A stretch of 64,000 nucleotides of DNA from Nitrososphaeria archaeon (GCA_029775855.1 JARVJZ010000003.1:124001-188000); one strand, 5' to 3'; numbered from the stretch's first letter, positions 24,992 to 33,027 are shown. The notes: generated from the letters alone by a model not told the origin. Made by a program: numbers and translations.

Positions 24992-27370
24992 ATGGTGAGT
25001 AGTGAAGAGCCTCGTATAGGGGTGTTTATCTGCCACTGTGGTGGCAACATATCTGATGTTGTAGATGTTGAGAAGGTTCGCGAAGCGGCTTCTAAGATGC
25101 CTGGTGTAGTAGTGGCTGAAACCAATAGATATATGTGCAGCAAGACTGGTTTAGACCTCATAAAAGATTCTATAAAAAAGTACGGTCTCAATAGGGTTGT
25201 TGAAGCCTCTTGCACACCTAGAATGCACCTTAACACCTTCAGAAGAGCTTTGGTCGATACTGGGTTGAATCCCTATTTACTTGACATGGTTAACATAAGA
25301 GAGCATTGTAGCTGGGTTCACACAGATAAAGATACTGCTACAGAGAAGGCCATAGCAATAGTCAGAGGCTCTGTGATGAGGGCTCATCATCTGGAGCCTC
25401 TTCAGCCAGAGTATCGGCCAGTTGAGCGTTCTGTTATGGTGGTTGGCGGTGGAGTGAGTGGCATCTTCGCATCCTTAGAGCTTGCGAACAAAGGCTACCA
25501 AGTCTACCTTGTTGATAGGAAGCCCAGTATAGGCGGGAGGATGATGCAGCTCAGCAAAACTTTCCCAACTCTAGACTGCTCAACTTGTATACTTGCTCCT
25601 AGGATGGTTGAAGTAGGGCAGCATCCGAATGTTAAGATAATAACGCTTGCTGAACCTGTGAAAGTAAGCGGCTCTCCAGGGAACTATGATGTAACTTTAA
25701 GGATCAAGCCAAGGTATGTTGATGTGTCTAACTGTGCGTCTTGTGGTGATTGCGCTAAAAAGTGTCCGATGAAGAGAGTGCCGAACGAGCATGAAGCGGG
25801 TTTAGCTTATAGGACGGCTATCTATCTACCATTCCCCCAAGCCATACCTCAAGCCTATGTTATAGATCCGGAGCACTGCCTATACTTCCAGAAGGGAACC
25901 TGCAAGGTCTGCGCCAAGGCTTGCACAAGGGGTGCGATAAACTTTGATGATAAAGAGCGGCTTGAAACCATACGCGTAGGCGCAATAGTATTGGCTACAG
26001 GCATAGACGTTATGGATCCCTCGCCGCTTAAAGAATACAGCTACGGTCAGCATCCTGATATAGTCACTAACTTACAGTTCGAAAGGCTGCTCTTACAAGG
26101 AATGCTAAGACCATCGGACAAGAATGTGCCGAAGAAGGTAGCTTTCATACTCTGCGTAGGGAGCAGAAGCCCAGAGCGAGCCCAAGCCTACTGCAGTAAA
26201 GTGTGCTGCATGATAGCTCTTAAACAAGCTTTCCTCCTAAAGGAGTTTCACGCAGAGTCTGAGCCGTGGGTCTTCTACACAGATATGAGGGCTGCGGGTA
26301 AATGGTATGAAGAATTCTATACTAGATGTAGAGAGCATGGTGTTAAGTTTGTTAGAGGTAGGGTGGCTGAAGTAAAACCTAATGGCAGCTCAATCACCCT
26401 AAGGGCTGAAGACACACTCTTAGGCGCACAAATCGAAGAAAACTTCGACCTAGTTGTGTTAAGCACCGCCCTACTACCAAGCATAGGAACAAAGGAGGTT
26501 GGTCAGCTCGTCGGGATGGATACTGGTCCAGACGGCTTCCTATTGGAAAAGCACTACAAGCTTGAGCCCGTAGATGGGGCTTGGACTGGCGTGTATGCTG
26601 CTGGCTGCGCCTTAGGACCTAAGGATGTTAGGGAGAGTGTTGTTGAAGCTATGAGCGCTGCGTCTAGAGCGTCAACCTTCTTAGGTGGAGGAAAGATAGA
26701 AGTAAGCCCTGAGAAGGCGTTCGTAATAGAAGATCTGTGCGATGGCTGCGGCGTGTGTCTACAGTATTGTCCAAAGAATGCTTTATCGATAAGCAATGGT
26801 AAGGCTACTATAAATCCAGTGAGCTGTATTGGTTGTGGTATATGTGTCCCAGTTTGCCCAAAGCAGGCTATAGATCTTAAGCATAATACAGAGAAGCAGC
26901 TTCTCGCATCTATCTACGGTGTCTCTCAAGGAAACCTCAAACCTCTTATTGTAGCGTTTACAGAGAAGGTTGTAGGTTATAGGGCTGCTGACATGTATGG
27001 GCTTGATAGAAGAAAATATCCTCCGAACATTGTGATAATTGAAGTCCCCACAACAAGGAGAGTTGGGTTAAAGCACGTGCTACATGCGTTTAATGCTGGT
27101 GCAGATGGCGTTGTGTTTGTAGAAGCTGAAGATAACTGGTATGGTCTAAGTAAAGAAGACGGCTTAAAGCAGTTCAGAGGACACGTAAGCCAGATACAGA
27201 GAGAGCTCAGAAAATTTGGTGTAGACGCAGCCAGAGTTATGGCTGTTGCAGTAACATTACCCCAATACTATAAGCTCGAAATATTCGATACTGTAGTAAA
27301 TAGGGTTAAAGGCGCCAAGCCGTTAACTGATGATGCAAAAGCAAAGATCAAGGGGGTGCTATCATCTTGA
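24992..27370 (+). CDS. hdrA: Heterodisulfide reductase-type subunit HdrA with a degenerate MvhD-like C-terminal domain
   Basis: Flavin- and Fe-S-containing electron hub of Hdr complexes. N-terminal cluster domain: cysteines at about 14, 16, 49, 74 and 106. FAD-binding MVVGGGVSGIFAS is near 149-161, followed by DCSTC near 186, an inserted ferredoxin-type CASCGDCAKKCP, a second cysteine set around CKVCAKAC, and two ferredoxin motifs CDGCGVCLQYCP and CIGCGICVPVCP near 580-625. Residues about 650-772 align with the MvhD/FlpD family (VGYRAAD, YPPNIVII, AFNAGADGVV), but all Fe-S cysteines of that family are replaced. ATG 24992 is chosen over GTG 24986 because GGTGA lies 6 bases upstream. HdrC follows with a 4-base overlap. 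Confidence 0.93.
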   Translation: MVSSEEPRIGVFICHCGGNISDVVDVEKVREAASKMPGVVVAETNRYMCSKTGLDLIKDSIKKYGLNRVVEASCTPRMHLNTFRRALVDTGLNPYLLDMVNIREHCSWVHTDKDTATEKAIAIVRGSVMRAHHLEPLQPEYRPVERSVMVVGGGVSGIFASLELANKGYQVYLVDRKPSIGGRMMQLSKTFPTLDCSTCILAPRMVEVGQHPNVKIITLAEPVKVSGSPGNYDVTLRIKPRYVDVSNCASCGDCAKKCPMKRVPNEHEAGLAYRTAIYLPFPQAIPQAYVIDPEHCLYFQKGTCKVCAKACTRGAINFDDKERLETIRVGAIVLATGIDVMDPSPLKEYSYGQHPDIVTNLQFERLLLQGMLRPSDKNVPKKVAFILCVGSRSPERAQAYCSKVCCMIALKQAFLLKEFHAESEPWVFYTDMRAAGKWYEEFYTRCREHGVKFVRGRVAEVKPNGSSITLRAEDTLLGAQIEENFDLVVLSTALLPSIGTKEVGQLVGMDTGPDGFLLEKHYKLEPVDGAWTGVYAAGCALGPKDVRESVVEAMSAASRASTFLGGGKIEVSPEKAFVIEDLCDGCGVCLQYCPKNALSISNGKATINPVSCIGCGICVPVCPKQAIDLKHNTEKQLLASIYGVSQGNLKPLIVAFTEKVVGYRAADMYGLDRRKYPPNIVIIEVPTTRRVGLKHVLHAFNAGADGVVFVEAEDNWYGLSKEDGLKQFRGHVSQIQRELRKFGVDAARVMAVAVTLPQYYKLEIFDTVVNRVKGAKPLTDDAKAKIKGVLSS

Positions 27371-27945
27371 ACACATGGTCTAGAAAGATAACACCAGATA
27401 TGATGGACCCTAACTTCGAGACCACACTCAGAAAGAAGCTCGGTGAGAAAGGTGAGAAGATACCGCTCTGCTTCCAATGCGGCGTGTGCAGCGGCTCCTG
27501 CCCAGTAGCTTTCGCAATGGACTTCACACCAAGGCAGATAATGGAGCTGATAAAACTTGGCGTTAAAGACCTTGTGTTGAACAGCTCAACAATATGGCTT
27601 TGCGCAGCTTGCTACAGCTGCTCTGTGCGCTGCCCACAAGGCGTGGACTTAAAGCAGGTGATGGATACCTTAAAGGAGATGGCGCTCGAGGATCCAAAGT
27701 ATAGCGTTGCTGAGAAAGCCTTCTACGAAAAGTTCATTGAAGTTGTAAGGAAGAATGGGAGAATGGATGAAGTAGCGCTCTACGTTAAACTAATGCCAAA
27801 ATCAACAATAATGAGAAACTTAGGATTCGGCCTTAAACTGTATCAGAAGGGAAAGATTCACCTCAGCCCAACAAAGTCAAACAGCGCAGACCAAGTCGCT
27901 AAGATATTTGAAAAGGTTCTGGCAAAGGAGGTGCAGCAGCAATGA
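27367..27945 (+). CDS. hdrC: Heterodisulfide reductase-type subunit HdrC
   Basis: Small Fe-S protein passing electrons between HdrA and HdrB. Two [4Fe-4S] motifs are intact: CFQCGVCSGSCP (about residues 35-46) and CAACYSCSVRCP (about 79-90). A helical C-terminal part of about 100 residues follows. The TTG start overlaps the hdrA stop by 4 bases and its stop overlaps the hdrB start by 4, so A-C-B are translationally coupled. Length 192 is usual. Confidence 0.93.
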   Translation: MNTWSRKITPDMMDPNFETTLRKKLGEKGEKIPLCFQCGVCSGSCPVAFAMDFTPRQIMELIKLGVKDLVLNSSTIWLCAACYSCSVRCPQGVDLKQVMDTLKEMALEDPKYSVAEKAFYEKFIEVVRKNGRMDEVALYVKLMPKSTIMRNLGFGLKLYQKGKIHLSPTKSNSADQVAKIFEKVLAKEVQQQ

Positions 27946-28826
27946 AGTACGCCTATTACCCAGGCTGCTCAGCAGACACCTCAGGTAAAGAATACGATAA
28001 ATCATTTAGGCTTGTAGCTGAAGCTTTAGGCGTGAAGCTGGTTGATGTTCCAGAGTGGAACTGTTGTGGTTCACACGTAACTTATGTCTTTAACCCAACA
28101 TTGGCTGCAGCCCTCTCAGCTAGAAACTTGGGTTTAGTAGAGAAGATAGGTGAAGAGATCGTCGTCACTACTTGCAGCGGCTGCTACCAGACGCTTAAGA
28201 GGTCAAATCAACTCTTAAAGCATGATGGTGAAGCACAGAATAGGGTTAAGAATGCGCTTGAGGCTGTGAATCTGAGTTATAGTGGTAATGTTAAGGTTAG
28301 GCATGCTTTAGAAGTCCTAACTACTGATGAGTCTTTAGCAACCCTATCTCAGAAGGTTTCTAAACCGTTAAAGGGTTTGAAGGTGGCACCATACTATGGC
28401 TGCGCATTAGTTAGACCCAAGTTTGAGGATAGCTTCGATGACCCAGAGAATCCTCAGTCTCTAGATCGGCTGATCAAGGTTTTGGGTGCTGAACCCGTGC
28501 CCTATAGTGATAAGGTTAGGTGCTGCGGCGGCGTGTTGATTATGAAGCGCGAAGATGTTGGCTTAGAGATGATTCGCAGGCTTCTTGTAGACGCTAAGCA
28601 AGCTGGCGCAGACTGCATAGTTACACCTTGCGCTCTCTGTCATCTTAACCTTGACATTATGCAGCCTAAAGTGGAGCAGAGCTTTAAGTTAAAGATAAAT
28701 ATGCCCATCTTCTTCTTTACGCAGCTCATAGGTCTAGCCTTAAGCTTAAAACCTTCTCAACTCGGGCTTGATAATCACATGGTGCCTCCAGTAACTCTAC
28801 TACAGAGTAAGGGCATTTTGATTTGA
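27942..28826 (+). CDS. hdrB: Heterodisulfide reductase-type subunit HdrB
   Basis: Catalytic subunit of Hdr-type complexes, carrying non-cubane [4Fe-4S] clusters in two CCG domains. The first shows the YYPGCSADTSG start, WNCCGSH near 41 and CSGCYQTL near 79; the second shows PYYGCALVRP near 150, RCCGGVLI near 184 and TPCALCHLN near 218. Both domains are complete, so disulfide- or thiol-type chemistry is expected. In methanogens the substrate is CoM-S-S-CoB; no methanogenesis gene is in this window, and the next gene encodes a lipoyl-carrier protein, so the real substrate is open. ATG 27942. Confidence 0.92.
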   Translation: MKYAYYPGCSADTSGKEYDKSFRLVAEALGVKLVDVPEWNCCGSHVTYVFNPTLAAALSARNLGLVEKIGEEIVVTTCSGCYQTLKRSNQLLKHDGEAQNRVKNALEAVNLSYSGNVKVRHALEVLTTDESLATLSQKVSKPLKGLKVAPYYGCALVRPKFEDSFDDPENPQSLDRLIKVLGAEPVPYSDKVRCCGGVLIMKREDVGLEMIRRLLVDAKQAGADCIVTPCALCHLNLDIMQPKVEQSFKLKINMPIFFFTQLIGLALSLKPSQLGLDNHMVPPVTLLQSKGILI

Positions 28827-28874
28827 TGGTAAATGTTAAATGCCAAATCCGTAGTTGATGGTGTGTGAGGGAAT

Positions 28875-29288
28875 ATGGTTAAAGTAGGTGAATACGAGGT
28901 TCGCGAAGGTCTGTACTATTCAAAAGACTTCTTTTGGGTCAAGGTTGAAGGCAACAAGGCTAGATGCGGGTTAACAGACTACGCCCAGAAGATGCTTAAA
29001 TCAATCGTCTACATAGATGCGCCTAAAGCTGGCACTGATGTGTCTCAAGGTGAAGTGTGTGGCTCAATCGAATCTATCAAGACTGTCTCAGACCTAATCA
29101 GCCCGCTCAACGGTAAAGTCGTTGATTATAATGTGGCCTTAGATAAGAACCCTGGGTTGATAAATTCAGACCCGTATGGGCAAGGATGGATATTCATAAT
29201 CGAATCGCCTTCTCTCCAATCAGATCTATCAAACCTAATGGATCTAAATAAAGCAGTTGAATGGCATAAGGAGCTTCTTAATAAGTAA
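28875..29288 (+). CDS. gcvH: Lipoyl-carrier protein of the glycine cleavage H-protein family
   Basis: A 137-residue H-protein-like domain with the lipoylated lysine at Lys69 in GSIESIKTVSDLISP. The fold signatures YSKDFFWVKVEG near the N terminus and GLTDYAQKML near 32 are normal, so it can carry a lipoate arm. It follows hdrACB by 48 bases; a gttaaatg TATA-like box (about 28834-28841) may give it its own transcript. In bacteria and archaea with sulfur-oxidising sHdr complexes, lipoate-binding H-like proteins are encoded beside hdr genes; the role could be that, or ordinary glycine cleavage. No gcvT, gcvP or lipoate ligase is nearby. Confidence 0.88.
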   Translation: MVKVGEYEVREGLYYSKDFFWVKVEGNKARCGLTDYAQKMLKSIVYIDAPKAGTDVSQGEVCGSIESIKTVSDLISPLNGKVVDYNVALDKNPGLINSDPYGQGWIFIIESPSLQSDLSNLMDLNKAVEWHKELLNK

Positions 29289-29303
29289 GCCCCTTTTTCT
29301 TAA

Positions 29304-29777
29304 TCAGCTTCGACAGAAGCGCCCCAGCTTTTTTACAGCTTCCTCAGCTTCTCTTGTTAATTCCTCTTTGAAGTCTATACATTTAGGTTGAATGCCAAGC
29401 AGCGCTATTTTCGCTGAGACGCTTTGACTTAAATATCTAGCCAAGGTATCTAAGCTGATTGAGTGTGTAGAAAGAGGGAGATCATCGATTTCATCCATAG
29501 AAATAAGCCTTGTGTAGCCTGGTTTCCTGTTGAGTTGAGCTGCATCTACAAAGAGTATATGTGTTGGCTTGAAACTTGATATTACATCCGTGTAGCTCTC
29601 AGGGGTTGTTTCGGCTTCTATTAGAAATATGTTATCTCCTACTCTTCCTTTGAGCGTGTCGATGAGTTCAAGTCCTATAGCGTCGTCTCCACGCAACCTA
29701 TTGCCTAAACCAACTATAACCAGTTTCTTCATTCCATAAAGCCAGTTGCTGAGATCTTTCTCTAACTTCAGAGCCAC
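29304..29777 (-). CDS. Hydrogenase-maturation-type protease (HycI/HyaD family)
   Basis: Endopeptidase family that clips the C-terminal tail of [NiFe]-hydrogenase large subunits after nickel insertion. Nickel-sensing residues are visible: VGLGNRLRGDDAIG (Asp/Glu region near 22-35), the FVDAAQL aspartate near 76, and STHSISLD histidine near 98. The family fold is complete over 157 residues. The start is read as GTG 29777, since the LEKDLSNWLYGMKKLV lead is typical of archaeal relatives; an ATG at 29732 is possible. It is convergent with the lipoyl-protein gene. No hydrogenase subunit gene occurs in the window. Confidence 0.85.
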   Translation of the reverse strand: MALKLEKDLSNWLYGMKKLVIVGLGNRLRGDDAIGLELIDTLKGRVGDNIFLIEAETTPESYTDVISSFKPTHILFVDAAQLNRKPGYTRLISMDEIDDLPLSTHSISLDTLARYLSQSVSAKIALLGIQPKCIDFKEELTREAEEAVKKLGRFCRS

Positions 29778-29875
29778 ATTAGTAAAATGCTCTATATGTG
29801 TCTTAAATGTCTATTGTTGAGTCCTCTTATGTTAGGGTAGCTACCTATTTGCTCAACAACAGGTTTGTATTGCAA

Positions 29876-29887
29876 AAGCTTTAAATG
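29876..29887 (+). promoter_or_regulatory. TATA box upstream of DUF655-ksgA-hemK
   Basis: The box aagctttaaatg is centred near 29882 and predicts transcription from about 29908. The resulting leader to the TTG at 30015 is about 107 bases, far longer than for other genes here. Confidence 0.5.
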
Positions 29888-29947
29888 TAGTTCAGCATGT
29901 ATCTACTTTAACTGTAGATTGGTGATGAGCACTCTGACCATAAAGCC

Positions 29948-29983
29948 CTACAACCATAGTCTTGCTCGAATTTACTGTTGTAG
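29948..29983 (+). other. Leader hairpin before DUF655 gene
   Basis: Perfect 7-base arms ctacaac (29948-29954) and gttgtag (29977-29983) enclose a 22-base loop within the long predicted leader. A GTGATGA (29922-29928) followed 5 bases later by CTGA also occurs in the leader, but does not fit a standard C/D sRNA. Function unknown. Confidence 0.3.
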
Positions 29984-30014
29984 TTGGTAGTGTAGAAACG
30001 CTGGGTGTTGCCAT

Positions 30015-30581
30015 TTGAGTTATTTGCCAACTGTGGGTAAGAAGTATGAAGAGTATGCTTATGTGCTTGATTTTCTGCGTAGAGGTCGTTCCTCAGTAAT
30101 AAAGGGTAGGGAAGGTCCGCTTGTGCAGGCTTTGGGTGAAGAGCGGCTTACTCTTCTGGAGATACTTGCTGTGGAAGGTGCTTCTTTTGAGGTAGGTGAG
30201 CGAATCTACATAGGGAAAGAAGGTAGGACGAAGGTGTTGAGCGTTTTAGGGCGCTTAAGCTATGATGATCTGACCTCAGACGCTAAAGCTGAGTTGCCTA
30301 GAGTTGTTGAGCAGCTCGTTTTAAATAATGAGAAGAGGTTTGTGGCTCTTTTTAATGAGCTTCAACCCGTAACTCCTAGATTGCACGCGCTTGAGCTTAT
30401 ACCCGGCATAGGTAAGACCTTTATGTTTCAGATACTTGAGCAGAGAAGCAAGAAACCTTTTGTCTCGTTTGAAGATGTTCAGAAGAGGGTTGGTTTAAGA
30501 GACCCAGCTAAGCTCATAGCGAAGCGGGTCATTGAGGAGCTTACTGGGAACTGTAGGATAAACTTGATTGTAAGGAAATGA
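30015..30581 (+). CDS. DUF655 family protein (helix-hairpin-helix)
   Basis: Archaeal protein of 188 residues with a DUF655 domain. Near residue 120 the sequence LHALELIPGIGKTFMFQIL resembles a helix-hairpin-helix nucleic-acid-binding motif; the N-terminal half (YAYVLDFLRRG, RTKVLSVLGRLSYDDLT) is the family core. Genes of this family commonly precede ksgA, as here (4-base overlap), which suggests a role in rRNA handling or ribosome assembly, but no reaction has been assigned. TTG start after a long leader. Confidence 0.85.
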   Translation: MSYLPTVGKKYEEYAYVLDFLRRGRSSVIKGREGPLVQALGEERLTLLEILAVEGASFEVGERIYIGKEGRTKVLSVLGRLSYDDLTSDAKAELPRVVEQLVLNNEKRFVALFNELQPVTPRLHALELIPGIGKTFMFQILEQRSKKPFVSFEDVQKRVGLRDPAKLIAKRVIEELTGNCRINLIVRK

Positions 30582-31336
30582 GAAGGCGGAGGCTCTTAGG
30601 GCAGCATACACTTGTGGATTCAAATGTAGTTGAAGCTATGGTTGAAGCTGCTGAACTAGAGGGTTGTGAGGTTGTGTATGAGATAGGAACTGGAAGCGGC
30701 GTGTTGACGCGAAGGCTTTGTAGCCTCGCTGGTAAAGTGGTATCTTGTGAGGTTGATGAAGCGTTATATCGTGTAGCGCTAAGTAAGTTAGATGCAAAGA
30801 ATCTAAAGCTGATTAGAGGAGATGGTTTTGACGCTGATGTTAAGTTTGATGTCTTTATCTCAAGCCTACCCTACTACTGCTCATCAAGGTTCGTAAAGTG
30901 GCTTATCGGTAAGAAGTTTAATAGGGCTGTGGTGCTCCTTCAGAAAGAATTTGTTCAGAAGCTGCTAGCTGAAGTTGGGGGAAAGTATTATAGGGCTATA
31001 TCAGTGTTAGCTCAATACGCCTTTAACATCACACCTATTAGAGATGTGCCTCCTGATGCCTTCACACCTAAACCAAAGGTTCAATCTACGCTCGTGTTGA
31101 TAACGCCGAAGCCGAATAGAAGCCTTAGCAAAGAGATTACACAAACCATATACAAACTATTTGCTTTGAGAAAGAAAAAGGTCTCGACAGCCTTCAAGAT
31201 GTTGGTAAAGAATTCTAAGATATGTGCTTTACCAATACATCCAACTCTTTTAGCTAAGCGTGTAGCATCTTTAACACCTGAAGAAGCCGTTGAGTTGGCT
31301 AAGCTGTTGGTCGACTGCTTTGACGGAAGCTTATAG
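30578..31336 (+). CDS. ksgA: 16S rRNA adenine dimethyltransferase KsgA/Dim1
   Basis: Dimethylates the two adenosines near the 3' end of 16S rRNA. The RLLGQHTLVDSNVV N terminus, SAM-binding EIGTGSGVLTRRL (near residue 36), and the motif IV region SSLPYYCSS (near 92, in the place of the usual NLPY) are visible, followed by the FVQKL and FTPKPKVQSTLV segments of the family. Length 252 is slightly short but complete. ATG overlaps the DUF655 stop by 4 bases; the methylase gene that follows overlaps its end. Confidence 0.92.
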   Translation: MRRRRLLGQHTLVDSNVVEAMVEAAELEGCEVVYEIGTGSGVLTRRLCSLAGKVVSCEVDEALYRVALSKLDAKNLKLIRGDGFDADVKFDVFISSLPYYCSSRFVKWLIGKKFNRAVVLLQKEFVQKLLAEVGGKYYRAISVLAQYAFNITPIRDVPPDAFTPKPKVQSTLVLITPKPNRSLSKEITQTIYKLFALRKKKVSTAFKMLVKNSKICALPIHPTLLAKRVASLTPEEAVELAKLLVDCFDGSL

Positions 31337-31862
31337 ACCTAGAGAAGATAGTCTACTTCTTGCAAATGTTGTAGAATCTATATCAGCCAATTTAGCCTTG
31401 GAGATAGGGTGTGGAGTTGGGTTTGTGTTAGAGTCGCTGGCTCAGCGCTGTGTCTTTGTGGTTGGTATTGATTTGGATAAAGATTCTTTGAGCCAAGCAA
31501 AGATTCGCTTGAAAGAAAAGGGGTTGACTAACTTTGAAGTGATCTGCGGTTCATCAGCAGAACCATTTATAGGTGAAGTCTTTGACTTGATTGTGTTTAA
31601 TCCACCCTACTTACCCTCGTTAACTATCGAAGATAGGGCTGTGGATGGAGGATATAGAGGTGTAGAGGTATCATTAGAGTGGCTTAAAGAATGTAAAAGA
31701 GTTGTTAAGGCTGGTGGTAAAGTGCTCCTTATCTCCTCAAGCCTAGCCTCACAGAACGACTTGATTCAAGGTGCACAAGCCTTAGGTTTCAAGATGAAAC
31801 TCCTCGCCTCGAAGCATCTCTTCTACGAAGATCTTTATGCTTATGAGTTCACCTTCGGCTAA
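31320..31862 (+). CDS. HemK/PrmC-like glutamine N5-methyltransferase
   Basis: SAM-dependent methylase likely acting on the GGQ glutamine of release factor aRF1 (Mtq2-type short form lacking the bacterial N-terminal domain). Motifs: YRPREDSLLLA at the N terminus, SAM loop LEIGCGVGFVLESL, and the catalytic NPPYLPS. I place the start at TTG 31320 (MTEAYRPRED), because archaeal homologues start just before this PxED segment; the longer frame from 31290 would run far into ksgA. It overlaps ksgA by 17 bases, and its stop interlocks with the convergent gene in the tetramer CTAA. Confidence 0.87.
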   Translation: MTEAYRPREDSLLLANVVESISANLALEIGCGVGFVLESLAQRCVFVVGIDLDKDSLSQAKIRLKEKGLTNFEVICGSSAEPFIGEVFDLIVFNPPYLPSLTIEDRAVDGGYRGVEVSLEWLKECKRVVKAGGKVLLISSSLASQNDLIQGAQALGFKMKLLASKHLFYEDLYAYEFTFG

Positions 31863-32956
31863 GATGTGTGAAGCTCAACGACATCCCCATCCTTTAACTT
31901 GAAGTTTCTACCCACCTTCACGCCCTCTGGTAAACCTCTACGCCAAACCCTAGCGTAGCTGAAGAACTTCAGAAAATCCTTATGTATCTCAGCAGCCAAA
32001 TCTAAGACTGTAGCTCCTTCATTAAGAAGAATCGGCTTATCCGCTGGCTGAGAATTTGGCGCCTTCGTATAGACCCTAATCTTGCTCAACTTGGCTAGGA
32101 TCTGGTTTACAAGTTCATCTTGCTTGAGTGTTGTGAGAGGTATGATGTTGCTTAACCCAATTCTATCAAGCATATCTGTAGCCTCTGGCGTTAGTGGTAT
32201 GAACTGTAGGTTTCTAGCCTCTCTGCCGAAGACCGCTGCCTCAAGGTCGTCTAAAGTGGCTGTCTTTGAGACCTCCACTATAGCGTTTCTAATCGTGTAT
32301 GATCTTAGAAAGTTAACAACTTCTCTTTCACTCAGATGGTTTGAGCTGCCTACTACTCTTATGCCGCCTGAGGGGGTATGTTTTATTTCTACATCTAGGT
32401 TAGGTTTTTTAACCTCAATATTATGTTCTTCAAACCACTTTATTAGAGCGTTAAGATATTCTTCACCTTCATATCTTATTGGTGTTAGGATGATGTCGCT
32501 GTTTCTGGCTATGCCAAGGAACCGCTCTAGCTTCTCATCCCCTATCTGCCTATCAAACGGCGTTAAAATCAATTGTATAGTTAAGCCCAAGCCTTTAAGC
32601 GCACCAACTATAGGTGAAGCCAGCGCCTCATGCGCTGCGACATCTTTTGAGGCCATTGTGTTAAAGAATATAAGCGATGTCTCTACGCTGCTCATTACCG
32701 CTGCTTGAAGTGCCCCCTCCTTCTTAACGACCCACTCGCTTCTTACTGATGCTTTGCGGCGAAGCTTCGCTCTCTCAATCTCTTCTTCGAGGGATGCTAT
32801 CTGCCTCTTTATCGACATCTCAAGTTTTTCTGTCCCCTTATGCTTAGGGAAGCTTGAGTAGAACTCTTTGAGCAGCCGTAGTTTCTGCACTGGATCTTTA
32901 GCGGCTATGGCTTCAGCCCACTTTGCTTTTGCTTGCTCAGGTAGGTTGGTCGGCAT
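31859..32956 (-). CDS. DRG/Rbg-derived TGS-domain protein with a degenerate GTPase domain
   Basis: Related to the ribosome-associated DRG GTPases. The N-terminal helical part (residues 1-64, MPTNLPEQAKAKW and KHKGTEKLEMSIKRQIASL) is nearly canonical DRG, and a TGS domain fills about 285-365. The GTPase core between has lost its motifs: at the P-loop position (87-95) the sequence is VMSSVETSL instead of GxxxxGKS, the DTPG switch is LTPF (131-134), and no NKxD is seen. It therefore probably does not bind GTP in the normal way and may act as a structural ribosome factor. The stop interlocks with the convergent hemK-like gene. Confidence 0.85.
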   Translation of the reverse strand: MPTNLPEQAKAKWAEAIAAKDPVQKLRLLKEFYSSFPKHKGTEKLEMSIKRQIASLEEEIERAKLRRKASVRSEWVVKKEGALQAAVMSSVETSLIFFNTMASKDVAAHEALASPIVGALKGLGLTIQLILTPFDRQIGDEKLERFLGIARNSDIILTPIRYEGEEYLNALIKWFEEHNIEVKKPNLDVEIKHTPSGGIRVVGSSNHLSEREVVNFLRSYTIRNAIVEVSKTATLDDLEAAVFGREARNLQFIPLTPEATDMLDRIGLSNIIPLTTLKQDELVNQILAKLSKIRVYTKAPNSQPADKPILLNEGATVLDLAAEIHKDFLKFFSYARVWRRGLPEGVKVGRNFKLKDGDVVELHTS

Positions 32957-33027
32957 CTACCATCTTACGCACCATAAAAGTAGATAGTAAGGTTAGATAA
33001 GATCTTTGAGGGAAGGTTCCATCGGGC

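Noticed and set aside
24802-25002. 66-codon open frame running into hdrA
   Set aside because: Product has no recognisable fold and it overlaps the hdrA ribosome binding site and start.
29922-29937. GTGATGA followed by CTGA, first taken as a C/D sRNA
   Set aside because: Only 5 bases separate the boxes, too short for a guide, no second box pair, and the flanks do not pair to form a kink-turn stem.
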